Assembly (NCBI RefSeq): GCF_014904695.1
Contig: NZ_JACXXN010000005.1
Location: 248,001-312,000, forward strand
From: Nostoc sp. MG11
Lineage (GTDB): Bacteria; Cyanobacteriota; Cyanobacteriia; Cyanobacteriales; Nostocaceae
Direction: 5' to 3'
Length of the DNA stretch: 64,000 nt
Position numbers and translations under genes: made by a program. Of the stretch, positions 38,638 to 47,618 are shown one piece after another (within the stretch, counting starts at the first letter, position 1; every line of letters starts with the position of its first letter). The notes under the pieces were generated by a model, which was given only the letters and a program-made list of their open reading frames with translations, made no database searches and was not told where the DNA came from.

Positions 38638-39036
38638 ATGACTAACGAAATTACTGAAAAGTTAAAACAGTCTTGTGCTGGTTTATTAATGATGAGCGAG
38701 TCAGAATACCCATTTGAGGTTTTTTTGTGGACTGGTCAAGCTAACAGTCTGACAACTCAAAACCTACTCCAGCTAACAGACCATCCCCAAGAGTCACCAG
38801 TCGAAGAAGTGGCTCTAGATGATTTATTTCGTAATTGTGCCTATGAAAAAGAGTGGCATGACGAACAACAGAAGCAGAATGTTAAAAAATTTCAAACACT
38901 TGTGCAGACGCTTAAGGATAATTTGAATGAAATCAAAGTTTATCGCATAGGTACGATAAATATTGATGTTTATATCATCGGAAAGACCCAATCTGGAGAT
39001 TTAGCAGGGCTTTCCACTAAAGTTGTGGAAACCTAG
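38638..39036 (+). CDS. nuiA: Nuclease A inhibitor NuiA
   Basis: 132 residues, close to the 135 of Anabaena NuiA, a tight inhibitor of the sugar-nonspecific nuclease NucA. The text LLMMSESEYPFEVFLW, VKKFQTLVQTLKDNLNEIKV and the end VYIIGKTQSGDLAGLSTKVV is diagnostic; the C-terminal region inserts near the nuclease active site. No signal peptide, so it acts in the cytosol. It lies 140 bases from nucA in convergent order, and 48 bases after devA. Confidence 0.92.
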   Translation: MTNEITEKLKQSCAGLLMMSESEYPFEVFLWTGQANSLTTQNLLQLTDHPQESPVEEVALDDLFRNCAYEKEWHDEQQKQNVKKFQTLVQTLKDNLNEIKVYRIGTINIDVYIIGKTQSGDLAGLSTKVVET

Positions 39037-39097
39037 CAGGCAACTTGTAAATTATATAAAGCCTAATAGGAACGTATAATCAAATAATCATTAATCC

Positions 39098-39147
39098 GTA
39101 ATTCGTAATTGGTGATGGGCTACATTCCACTACCAATTACGAATTAT
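39098..39147. terminator. Inverted repeat between convergent nuiA and nucA
   Basis: Arms GTAATTCGTAATTGGT and ACCAATTACGAATTAT separated by 18 bases. The central position between two convergent genes suggests a shared bidirectional terminator; the arms also match a dispersed TAATTCGTAATT repeat type. Confidence 0.5.
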
Positions 39148-39175
39148 GTTGGCAGGCTTTATGGCTTTGATTTAA

Positions 39176-40021
39176 TTACAAATTGTCAACTCTAGATTCA
39201 ACCACAGATTGAACAGATGTTGAGACATTAGATAATAAATTGAAGCCTGTTTTGAGTTCAATTGAGTCAACAGAAACTCGATATGTTCTCCAATCGTTGT
39301 TTCTTATGCCTTGGGTGTTGGGAAGATCAACGCTAATAACCCTCGTGTTAGTTGTAATTCCAGATGCTCCAACACCTGGGTTACTAACTACAATCACCTT
39401 CCAGACTCTATTAGGAACTTGAACCCTGCCATTAGTAATTGTATATTTTGTGCCATTCGAGCCAGTTCCACCAATGCCGTATGTGCCAGAAATAATATAT
39501 AGCTCTCTCCCTTGCCTTACTAAGTCTCTAGAGTAGTTTTCTAGTGAAGCCCACGGCCCCTGATTATTATCGGGTGACTGTGGAATCATATTTGTCATCA
39601 GGAATGTTGCAGAGTTATTCGTCACTGTCCTTGTTCTGTCAGCTGAAGGTGTCATGTGTCCTCTATCGAACCCGCTGCCAGAATAATCAGAGCCAGTTAC
39701 TCGATACCATCCTGTAGGAAGGGTTGTATCTGCGCGGAAGTCGTCTTGTCTTGGTGTTGAACCGAGCCACGAAGAATTTAGTTGCCAAGACACCCAATTT
39801 GGAGTTCCTCTATCACGGCTGTAACTCAGCGCATACTGAGCTTTTGATAATAAATAATTATTTGGGGATGAGACGCTTGTTATTGCATTACTGGGATTGC
39901 CCAACGTTAAATGCACACTTGAAAATTGTGCCTTAGTTGGGCGTAAATACCCAATCAGAGCTATAGACAGGGTTACAGCTACAGAAGGTAACAGAAATTT
40001 AAAAAGCTTAGTTTTTCTCAT
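39176..40021 (-). CDS. nucA: Sugar-nonspecific DNA/RNA endonuclease NucA
   Basis: 281 residues from ATG 40021 (MRKTKLFKFLLPSVAVTLSI), which starts a clean signal peptide; a GTG seven codons upstream is weaker. The NUC/beta-beta-alpha-metal fold carries the DRGH motif at 126-129 of the longer form (FDRGHMTPSADR), with the catalytic His, and the Mg2+-binding Asn in TNMIPQSPDNNQG. Exported nuclease degrading DNA and RNA, probably for nutrient recovery or against foreign DNA. Its cytosolic inhibitor NuiA is the convergent neighbour. Confidence 0.92.
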   Translation of the reverse strand: MRKTKLFKFLLPSVAVTLSIALIGYLRPTKAQFSSVHLTLGNPSNAITSVSSPNNYLLSKAQYALSYSRDRGTPNWVSWQLNSSWLGSTPRQDDFRADTTLPTGWYRVTGSDYSGSGFDRGHMTPSADRTRTVTNNSATFLMTNMIPQSPDNNQGPWASLENYSRDLVRQGRELYIISGTYGIGGTGSNGTKYTITNGRVQVPNRVWKVIVVSNPGVGASGITTNTRVISVDLPNTQGIRNNDWRTYRVSVDSIELKTGFNLLSNVSTSVQSVVESRVDNL

Positions 40022-40042
40022 GATTCTGGTATTCAAAGACAC

Positions 40043-40791
40043 GATTAGTGTCTATGCTTGACGCTCTAAACATCAAGTATTCAGAGATACAAAAAGTATA
40101 AAAGCTAAAAATTATTAGGTTTATTTGAGAGCTATGAATACAGAGCTAAATCTTAATTTGTAGGGATAGTGCATATTTCCAGCCAGGGATTCAAGATGCT
40201 CTTTTTTGTTACTTCTTTACCCGCCTCTAAAATTTATCTATAAAGCTTGACAGCGAAAAGACGAATTTAATATTTTAGCCATGCATATAATTTTAAATTT
40301 CTATGACAAAAATATGATTTGTTAAAAGTATTAACAGTTCTAGTAAATAAGTAGAAATAATTAAATTTAACTATATTATTGCAAGGATGATATATATAAT
40401 TGCTGTTTTTCATCTGGTTGCGATCACCAGAATTTTGTATTGCCTTGCTACTAAAAACACCAAATACTTTTGCCTATTTGCTTAATTTGAGGCTGATTGT
40501 TGGCGCTGTTACAACCTATCATTTTGAAAAAGTTTAATATACCTGAATACTTTCATAAAACAAAAGTAGTTCATTAGAAACATAAGTCTCTCATTCGGTA
40601 TAAGGGTTTGTTGTTATTCTCTCCAGCTAAATTACGCTATCTAACTAAATTCTCAACAAATCCCATTCTTTTTATGGACTCGGAAGCTATAAATCAACAA
40701 TAACTGACTAAGAAAATGGAGATTAACAAATAAGCACTAAGAAAAGCCTAATTTTTCAGTTTTTTCTGCGCCACTAGTTAAGAGGTAATCT
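40043..40791. other. Intergenic region of 750 bases, no gene seen
   Basis: AT-rich DNA between nucA and the second devB. Short open frames are all below 40 codons with no ribosome-binding site. No strong inverted repeat or tandem repeat was noticed. Unlike operon 1, there is no TetR-type palindrome ahead of devB-2. Confidence 0.5.
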
Positions 40792-42015
40792 ATGGTGCGA
40801 AACTCAAAGCTAGGGTACACATTGTCCCCTAAGTCTATTCTGCGTCCATCCGTTTTTATCGCTATAATCGCATCTTTATTGGTTGGCGGAATCAGCTTTT
40901 ATACAGTAAAACGCTGGCAAAATTATGCGAATCAAGAGGTACAAACAGCAATCACAAAATTACCACAGTTAAAAACTGTAACAGCCCTAGGGCGGATCGA
41001 ACCACGAGGAAAGGTAATTAAACTCTCTGCTACCGCGTCTACGGAAGGAAGTCGGGTAGAACAGTTACTAGTGAAGGAGGGCGATAGGGTAAAGCCAGGG
41101 CAGTTGATTGCAGTTTTGGACAGTCGCGATCGCTTGCAAGCAGCATTAAAAGAGGCGCAGGAAGAAGTAAAGGTAGCACAGGCAAACCTGATGCGGACGC
41201 AAGCGGGTGCTAAACGCGGCGAGATTGCAGCTCAACAAGCAGCGATCGCCCGCCTAAAAGCAGAACTTCAAGGTAGTATTAACGCTCAAACAGCCACAAT
41301 TGAGCGATTACGAGCTACTGCGCGTAACGCCGAAGCCGAAGAACAACGTTATCAAACACTGTATGAAAAGGGAGCAATTTCCGCTTCCCAACGAGATAGC
41401 AAGCGCTTAACTCTAGAAACTGCCCAAAAAAGTCTGCAAGAAGCGCAAGCGCAGTTAAATCGCAGTCAGTCAGCTAGCCAAGAACAAATTAAAGAAGCTA
41501 CAGCAACACTAGATAAGATTACGGATGTGCCGAAAGTCGATGTAGAGGCTGCCCAAGCAGAAGTTAATCGTGCTGTCGCAGCCATGAACTTAGCAAAAGC
41601 AAATTTGCAACAAGCTTACGTGCGTTGGCCGAAGGTCTTGGGGGAGCGATCGCTCCAAGATGGGCAAGTATTCGAGATCCACACTCGCCCTGGAGAATTG
41701 GTATCAAATAATGGTATTGCCGATATTGGGCAAACCAGCCAGATGTATGTCATAGCCGAAGTATACGAAAGCGATATCACCAAGGTGCGTCCAAAGCAGC
41801 GGGTGCGAGCAGTTGGCGATTTCCTTCCTATTGAGTTAGAGGGAACGGTGGAGCGTTTAGGCTTACAAGTGCGGCGGCAGAGCGTAATTAATACTGATCC
41901 TATTAGTAATATTGACAACAGAGTAGTAGAAGTTTATATCCGACTTGACGATGCCTCCAGCTTGAAAGCTGCCAGTTTAACCAATATGCAAGTTAAGGCG
42001 GTAATTGAACTTTGA
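40792..42015 (+). CDS. devB: ABC exporter membrane fusion protein, DevB/HlyD family (operon 2)
   Basis: 407 residues with the same plan as the protein at 35338: one membrane helix (about 22-40), lipoyl half (VEQLLVKEGDRVKPGQLIAV), coiled coil (shorter by about 30 residues), second lipoyl half (QAYVRWPKV...GQVFEIHTRPGE) and barrel end. A short insertion (LGERSLQD, from GGGGAGCGATCGCTCC) lies in the second lipoyl half, around a HIP1-like site. It is clearly a diverged duplicate. Cargo unknown. Confidence 0.85.
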   Translation: MVRNSKLGYTLSPKSILRPSVFIAIIASLLVGGISFYTVKRWQNYANQEVQTAITKLPQLKTVTALGRIEPRGKVIKLSATASTEGSRVEQLLVKEGDRVKPGQLIAVLDSRDRLQAALKEAQEEVKVAQANLMRTQAGAKRGEIAAQQAAIARLKAELQGSINAQTATIERLRATARNAEAEEQRYQTLYEKGAISASQRDSKRLTLETAQKSLQEAQAQLNRSQSASQEQIKEATATLDKITDVPKVDVEAAQAEVNRAVAAMNLAKANLQQAYVRWPKVLGERSLQDGQVFEIHTRPGELVSNNGIADIGQTSQMYVIAEVYESDITKVRPKQRVRAVGDFLPIELEGTVERLGLQVRRQSVINTDPISNIDNRVVEVYIRLDDASSLKAASLTNMQVKAVIEL

Positions 42016-42087
42016 GATTAAAGGGTAGGAGTCAAGGGTCAAAAGTTACAGGGCTTTTCAGGTAAATGAATCATATCTTTTTTATGT

Positions 42088-42115
42088 CACGCAGAGCCGC
42101 GGAGCCGCAGAGAGG
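42088..42115. repeat. Short tandem repeat tract (CGCAGAGCCGCGGAGCCGCAG)
   Basis: GCAGAG/GCGGAG units in the 200-base gap between devB-2 and devC-2, the same class as at 18971 and 53341. Its insertion separates genes that overlap in operon 1. Confidence 0.55.
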
Positions 42116-42219
42116 AATACATGAGTGTGTAAAAAAATGAAAACTGCTGTGTTATTCTTCCCCACTTTTCTGCTCTCTCTGCTCACGCATCTTCCCTCCA
42201 TCCTCACTGAGCACCTCGT

Positions 42220-43395
42220 ATGATGAGACTACTCCAACAACTGCGGCGGCGAACACCTCTAGGATGGTTGCAACTGAATCATGAAAAAAGTCGTCTGTTA
42301 GTAGCATTGTCAGGCATTGCCTTTGCTGATGTTCTGATGTTTATGCAATTGGGTTTTCAGACGGCGCTGTATGACAGTAACACCAGACTGCATCGCAGTT
42401 TACAAGCAGACATTGTTTTAATGAGTCCCCAAGCTCGTAATTTGCAAGGCTTATCTATGTTTTCTCGTCGGCGACTCTATCAGGCAATGGATATACCAGG
42501 GGTGAAGTCTGCACAAGCAATGTATTTTAATTACATCACATGGAAAAATCCCCAAACGCGCCGTGAGACGGGGGTGTTACTGATTGGATTCGATCCAGAT
42601 AAGCCAGCCTTTGACTTATTAGATGTTAACCAGCAATTACAGACGATTAAGCTGCCGAATACCGTTTTATTTGATCGTGGTGCTAGAGGAGAATACCAAA
42701 AAGCGATCGCCCAAATTGATCAAGGTAAAACCCTAACTACCGAAATAGAAGGACGTACGATTAATATTAGTGGTTTATTCAAAGTTGGGGCTTCCTTTGG
42801 AACTGATGGTAGCTTAATCACCAGCGATCAGAACCTTCTGCGGCTATTTCCTCGGCGAAACTCAAGCAGTGTCAGCTTAGGTTTGATTCAAGTAAAACCA
42901 GGCTACGACCCGAAAAAGGTAGCAGCAGTCTTGAAAGCTTACTTGAGAGATGATGTCAAAGTCCTAACCAACGCAGAATTTATTGAATTTGAGAACAACT
43001 TTTGGAGAACAAACTCACCAATTGGGTTTATTTTCAGCCTAGGTGTATCGATGGGATTTGTAGTCGGGGTGATTATTGTCTATCAAGTCCTCTCCACTGA
43101 TGTTAATTCTCACGTTAGAGAATATGCCACTTTCAAAGCAATGGGATATCATCATTACTATTTGTTAGGTGTGGTATTTGAAGAAGCAGTGATCTTAGCC
43201 GCGTTAGGGTTCTTTCCTGGAATGGGTGTATCCTTGGCACTTTACCAATTGACTCGCCATGCCACAAATTTACCGATGTACATGACTGCAATTCGGGGAT
43301 TACAAGTGCTAGTACTGACGATCATGATGTGTGCAATTTCCGGGGCGATCGCTACCCGCAAACTTCAAGGTGCTGACCCTGCTGATATGTTTTAG
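42220..43395 (+). CDS. devC: ABC transporter permease DevC (operon 2)
   Basis: 391 residues, the same length as the operon 1 copy and collinear with it, from RTPLGWLQLNHEKSRLLVAL to IATRKLQGADPADMF. Same topology: one N-terminal helix, periplasmic MacB-like domain, three C-terminal helices. Here the start is ATG 42220, and 204 bases of repeat-rich DNA separate it from devB-2, so the translational coupling seen in operon 1 is lost. Confidence 0.9.
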   Translation: MMRLLQQLRRRTPLGWLQLNHEKSRLLVALSGIAFADVLMFMQLGFQTALYDSNTRLHRSLQADIVLMSPQARNLQGLSMFSRRRLYQAMDIPGVKSAQAMYFNYITWKNPQTRRETGVLLIGFDPDKPAFDLLDVNQQLQTIKLPNTVLFDRGARGEYQKAIAQIDQGKTLTTEIEGRTINISGLFKVGASFGTDGSLITSDQNLLRLFPRRNSSSVSLGLIQVKPGYDPKKVAAVLKAYLRDDVKVLTNAEFIEFENNFWRTNSPIGFIFSLGVSMGFVVGVIIVYQVLSTDVNSHVREYATFKAMGYHHYYLLGVVFEEAVILAALGFFPGMGVSLALYQLTRHATNLPMYMTAIRGLQVLVLTIMMCAISGAIATRKLQGADPADMF

Positions 43396-43413
43396 AAATT
43401 TGTCATTTGTCTT

Positions 43414-43614
43414 CTGTTTAAAAGTTTCCTGCGGTTCGCGTTAGCGTCTCGTAAGAGAGGGAAACCCTCCCCGAAGTTTGCTTGGAGGGAAACCCTCCGA
43501 CGCTCGATGACTCGAAGAGGTTGCGCTATGGCAACTTCTCTTTGCAGAACTTTTCGCTGTCTTGAAAAGTTTCCTACGATTGGAAACCCACCTACAGAAC
43601 TTTTCGCTTTGTCC
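43414..43614. repeat. Repeat-rich insertion between devC-2 and devA-2
   Basis: About 200 bases holding GAGGGAAACCCTCC-type hairpins (near 43458-43500) and direct repeats such as CAGAACTTTTCGCT (near 43545 and 43597). It sits inside a TTGTCATTTGTC...GACAAATGAC inverted repeat that is uninterrupted in the matching gap of operon 1, so it looks like a nested insertion. Confidence 0.6.
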
Positions 43615-43672
43615 TTAGTCCTTTGTAATCACGAATGACAAATGACAGTCATCAAGACTAATTAACTTACTT

Positions 43673-44374
43673 ATGACTAATAAACCTGTCATTTCTATTA
43701 AAAATCTTGATCACTACTTTGGTCACGGTTCACTCCGCAAACAAGTTCTTTTTAACATCAACCTGGAGATTAACGCTGGTGAAGTTATTATCATGACCGG
43801 GCCTTCTGGTTCTGGTAAAACAACGCTGTTGACCTTGGTGGGTGGGTTACGTTCCGCCCAGTTTGGTAGTTTGCGGGTGTTAGGGCGAGAACTTTGTAGT
43901 GCTAGTGCTGAAATACTAATGCAGATACGACGCCAGAACGGTTATATTTTTCAAGCAAATAACCTGCATGGTAGTTTAACGGCACTCCAGAACGTCAAAA
44001 TGAGTTTAGAATTACACAAGTATATAGGCTTACAACAGATACAAACTCGTTCAGCCCAAATGCTAGAGCAGGTAGGGTTAGGGAATCATCTTCATTACTA
44101 TCCAGATAAACTGTCGGGGGGACAAAAACAACGAGTTGCGATCGCTCGCGCTTTGGTCAGTCATCCTAAAATTGTTTTAGCAGATGAACCCACCGCCGCT
44201 CTTGATAGTCAGTCAGGTCGAGATATAGTTAATCTCATGCAAAAACTAGCAAAAGAACAAGGCTGTACCATCTTAATGGTTACTCATGACAACCGTATCC
44301 TAGACATTGCCGATCGCATTGTTCACATGGAAGATGGCAAGCTTAATTTAAAAGTTAACTCATCTCAAGCCTGA
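43673..44374 (+). CDS. devA: DevA family ABC transporter ATP-binding protein (operon 2)
   Basis: 233 residues with Walker A GPSGSGKT (43-50), signature LSGGQKQR, Walker B IVLADEP and LMVTHDNR. Very close to the operon 1 ATPase over the whole length. Separated from devC-2 by 277 bases because of a repeat insertion, against 67 bases in operon 1. Convergent with the M3 peptidase gene. Confidence 0.92.
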   Translation: MTNKPVISIKNLDHYFGHGSLRKQVLFNINLEINAGEVIIMTGPSGSGKTTLLTLVGGLRSAQFGSLRVLGRELCSASAEILMQIRRQNGYIFQANNLHGSLTALQNVKMSLELHKYIGLQQIQTRSAQMLEQVGLGNHLHYYPDKLSGGQKQRVAIARALVSHPKIVLADEPTAALDSQSGRDIVNLMQKLAKEQGCTILMVTHDNRILDIADRIVHMEDGKLNLKVNSSQA

Positions 44375-44437
44375 AGGCATTGGGGATGGGGCATTGGGAA
44401 GAAAATCCATGCTCCATACTCATGAACTCATCACTCA

Positions 44438-46558
44438 TCACTCAGCACTACTCACACCAGCACTAGCTAAACCATTGTGTCTGAGTAAAGCAACTGTACT
44501 TGGTTCACGTCCCCGGAAAGTTTTAAAAACTTCCATTGGATGCTTGCTACCACCAAGTGCTAGTACTGTATTCCGATAACGCCGACCTGTAGCTTTTATA
44601 GCTTCCTCATCTTCTAGTCCAGCTTCTTCAAAAGCGGCAAAAGCATCAGCACTTAGTACCTCAGCCCATTTGTAACTGTAGTAGCCCGCAGCATAACCAC
44701 CCTCAAAAATATGTCCGAAAACACACAAAAATGAATCTTCAGGTAAAGGTGCTAAAACAGTTGTAGTCTTGGCAATCCGATGACGTACATCAGCGGGCGT
44801 TTCATCGCTACCGACACGATAGCGGTGGTGCAATTCCAAATCCACAATACTAAAGTGAACTTGTCTCAACATGCCACTACCACTCATATAATTACGCGCC
44901 GCTAGCAGCTTTTGATAATAATGCTCTGGTAGAGCTTCACCAGTTTTATAATGCTTAGCCATCCCAAACAAAGTGGGTCGCTCATAACACCAGTTTTCCA
45001 TAAACTGACTCGGCAATTCTACTGCATCCCACTCCACATTATTGATGCCTGCGGCTCCAGCATAGTTAACCTTGGTGAGCATGTGGTGCAATCCATGACC
45101 AAACTCGTGAAACAGAGTCTCAACTTCATAGAAAGTCATCAAGCTAGGTTTGCCATCGACTGGCGGAGTTTGGTTACATACCAAATAAGTCACAGGTAAG
45201 CGAATGTTAGTTACGCCATTTTCTGTAATTGTGGCACGATTAATGCACACATCCATCCAAGCACCACCGCGTTTTTCCGCAGGACGGCTGTATGGGTCTA
45301 AGTAAAAGTAGGCTATGGGAGAACCAGTTTCATCAGCAATTTGGAAATAACGAACATCTTCATGCCATACTGGGGCTTGACCATCGGCAGGGGTAACGGT
45401 AACGCCAAACAGCCGCTTTACAAGTCCAAATAAGCCATCTAATACTTGGGGAAGCGGGAAGTAGGGACGTAATTCTTCAGCGGTAAAGGCAAATTTTTCT
45501 TCTCGTTGGCGTTCTGCCCAAAAGCTGATATCCCAGTGCTTTAAATCTTGAGATTCTGCTGCTCCCTTTGTCGCTGCAAAGGCTTTGAGTTCTTCTAAGT
45601 CTTTGATAGCAGCATCATAACTGCTACGGCGTAGTTCTTCTAACAATGCTTCGACTGCCTTAACGTTGGGAGCCATTTTACTCGCAAGGCTTAATTCAGC
45701 AAAGTTTTTAAAGCCCAGTAAATTTGCAAGTTCTTGGCGTAACTCCAAAATGCGTTCAATTAATGGGTTATTATCTAAATCGCCTGTAGAAGCACGAGTG
45801 ATATAAGCTTTGTAGAGCTTTTCACGCAAATCGCGACGGGTGCTGTGCTGCATAAAAGGGCTATAGCTGGGGAAATCCAAAGTAATGCGCCAGGGGCCAT
45901 TTTCTGGTGTGGCGTTTTCTGCTCCAGCAGCACGAGCGGCTTGTGACGCTAAACTCAGTAAGCTATTGGGTAAGCCGTCGGTTTCCTCTTTTGTTGTCAG
46001 GGTGATGCTAAAGACTTTAGTGGCATCCAGTATATGGTTAGAGAACTTAGTGCAAAGTTCTGCCAACTCCATCTGAATGGCGTTGAAACGCTCTTTGGCT
46101 TCTCCTTTCAAACCGACACCAGCAAGTTGTGCATCGCGGATGGCGGCTTCTACAATGCGTTGCTGGGCTGAGTCTAAAGTTGCCCAAGTCTCATTAGCAC
46201 GGAGTGCCTTAAAGGCGTTGTAAATGGGTTGGCTTTGACCGAGCTTGTTGATAAACTGTACTACCTGTGGTTGGACGTTTTCATGAGCTTCCCGCAATTC
46301 AGGACTATTCTTGACACCCATTAGATGATTTACCACTCCCCAACTCCAGGAAAGCCGTTCTGTAAGCTTTTCTAGTGGTTCGACTAAACCCGTCCAAGTA
46401 GGCTGTACATTAGCTTCCAAGGTGGCAAGCTGCTGGTCAAGTTCTCCTAGGAGCTGGTTGAAGGCTGGTACTATCTGCTCTGGTTTAATCTCTGCGAAAA
46501 GAGGTAGACCGTAGCCTTGGATTAGGGGATTTTGGGAAATAATGACATTTGCACTCAT
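44438..46558 (-). CDS. prlC: M3 family oligopeptidase (oligopeptidase A type)
   Basis: 706 residues from ATG 46558 (MSANVIISQNPLIQGYGLPL); an upstream ATG at 46639 would add 27 unconserved residues. Thimet-oligopeptidase fold with the zinc motif HEFGH in LFHEFGHGLHHML (484-488 of this form) and a downstream Glu in NNVEWDAVELPSQFMENW. It degrades short peptides in the cytosol, including cleaved signal peptides in other bacteria. Single gene with its own promoter region that contains HIP1-like sites. Confidence 0.9.
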   Translation of the reverse strand: MSANVIISQNPLIQGYGLPLFAEIKPEQIVPAFNQLLGELDQQLATLEANVQPTWTGLVEPLEKLTERLSWSWGVVNHLMGVKNSPELREAHENVQPQVVQFINKLGQSQPIYNAFKALRANETWATLDSAQQRIVEAAIRDAQLAGVGLKGEAKERFNAIQMELAELCTKFSNHILDATKVFSITLTTKEETDGLPNSLLSLASQAARAAGAENATPENGPWRITLDFPSYSPFMQHSTRRDLREKLYKAYITRASTGDLDNNPLIERILELRQELANLLGFKNFAELSLASKMAPNVKAVEALLEELRRSSYDAAIKDLEELKAFAATKGAAESQDLKHWDISFWAERQREEKFAFTAEELRPYFPLPQVLDGLFGLVKRLFGVTVTPADGQAPVWHEDVRYFQIADETGSPIAYFYLDPYSRPAEKRGGAWMDVCINRATITENGVTNIRLPVTYLVCNQTPPVDGKPSLMTFYEVETLFHEFGHGLHHMLTKVNYAGAAGINNVEWDAVELPSQFMENWCYERPTLFGMAKHYKTGEALPEHYYQKLLAARNYMSGSGMLRQVHFSIVDLELHHRYRVGSDETPADVRHRIAKTTTVLAPLPEDSFLCVFGHIFEGGYAAGYYSYKWAEVLSADAFAAFEEAGLEDEEAIKATGRRYRNTVLALGGSKHPMEVFKTFRGREPSTVALLRHNGLASAGVSSAE

Positions 46559-46730
46559 GGTTTTGCGTGTGATGCGGTTAAATAGCAACGAACAATGATT
46601 TTTATTTATATATCTACTAATGTAGCGATCGCCGCGCAATTTCGTTACTAGCTAACTCTATTAAAGCTACTAGTGATCGCCTCACCTCTGGTCAAGGTGC
46701 GATGGTGTAAAGCGCTCAGTATAGGCGATT

Positions 46731-47378
46731 TTAACTTTTCGAGTTTTTCAGTAGTAATTGACAACCACACGAAAACGGGTTTGGGCTTTCTATACGCTCG
46801 TCCACAAGTACCTCAATGGCAAGCTTACTGTTGTAAATTAATTCGTCGTAATCCATTAATGCATTCCATTTAATCTTGCCAGTTGGGAAGCCTAATTCTA
46901 AAGCTGCATCAGATATTAACTCCTGCCATTTCTGAACCTCCGGGTTTTGCGATTTGCAGTAATCGAGAATGGCGATCAATGCGTTAGGTTTAGTAACCCG
47001 TAAAATCTCCTCAAGAGCGCGGACTGGGTTAGCAACAACACACAAGGTAAAGCCCGACGCTGCTGCATCAAAGCTATTATCAGGAAAATCAAGGTTTTGA
47101 AGATCCGTGACTTTGAGAGTGATGTCTGCGGATACAGGCTTTTTACGGGCTTCATCCAGCATTTTCTCTGAAAGATCAACGCCTACGACACGTACTCCTT
47201 CAGGGTAAGCTGAAAAATTAAGACCTGTTCCAGCAGCAGCATCAAGTACAGTTTGTCCTGGCTGAAGTTGCAAGGAAGCAATAAGCGGTTTGCGATCAAT
47301 ATTCCAGTAACGCAGCATAATCGATTCATAATCCGCTGCTCCCTGATTGTAGGTTTCAATTACCTTCGCTACTTGCAT
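46731..47378 (-). CDS. Class I SAM-dependent methyltransferase (Ubie/Methyltransf_11 type)
   Basis: 215 residues from ATG 47378 (MQVAKVIETYNQGAADYESI). Motif I is VLDAAAGTGLNFSAY, motif II-like VVGVDLSEKMLDEA, and FDAAASGFTLCVVANPVRAL follows, a layout close to UbiE/Coq5 and phospholipid methyltransferases. Substrate is unknown. Neighbours give no hint: M3 peptidase upstream in the map, MITE copy 2 and a Ca2+/H+ exchanger on the other side. Confidence 0.8.
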   Translation of the reverse strand: MQVAKVIETYNQGAADYESIMLRYWNIDRKPLIASLQLQPGQTVLDAAAGTGLNFSAYPEGVRVVGVDLSEKMLDEARKKPVSADITLKVTDLQNLDFPDNSFDAAASGFTLCVVANPVRALEEILRVTKPNALIAILDYCKSQNPEVQKWQELISDAALELGFPTGKIKWNALMDYDELIYNSKLAIEVLVDERIESPNPFSCGCQLLLKNSKS

Positions 47379-47484
47379 ACACTTTCTAATCAATAGAATT
47401 ACTTAGGTCACTATTTTTCTAACAGTTTAATGCAAGGGGAATCATTTGTTGAATTTGAAGTTAAAAAGACATCATCTCAATAGA

Positions 47485-47615
47485 TAAGTAGAAGGGCTTA
47501 ATTAAACCAGAGCTCGTAGTAAGCGGCTTTAGCCCTTAAGAACCTTATATAGAGCGATAAATCGCTCACTACGGACAAAAATTTTATCTTACATTTAATT
47601 AGGTCTACCTACTTA
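47485..47615. mobile_element. MITE-like element, copy 2
   Basis: About 131 bp. Left end TAAGTAGAAGGGCTTAATTA, right end (inverted) TAAGTAGGTAGACCTAATTA: imperfect terminal inverted repeats. Inside is GAGCGAT-AA-ATCGCTC. Closely similar to copy 3 (55663-55793), especially in the right half. Its right end stops 4 bases from the stop codon of the exchanger gene. Confidence 0.7.
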
Positions 47616-47618
47616 GGC

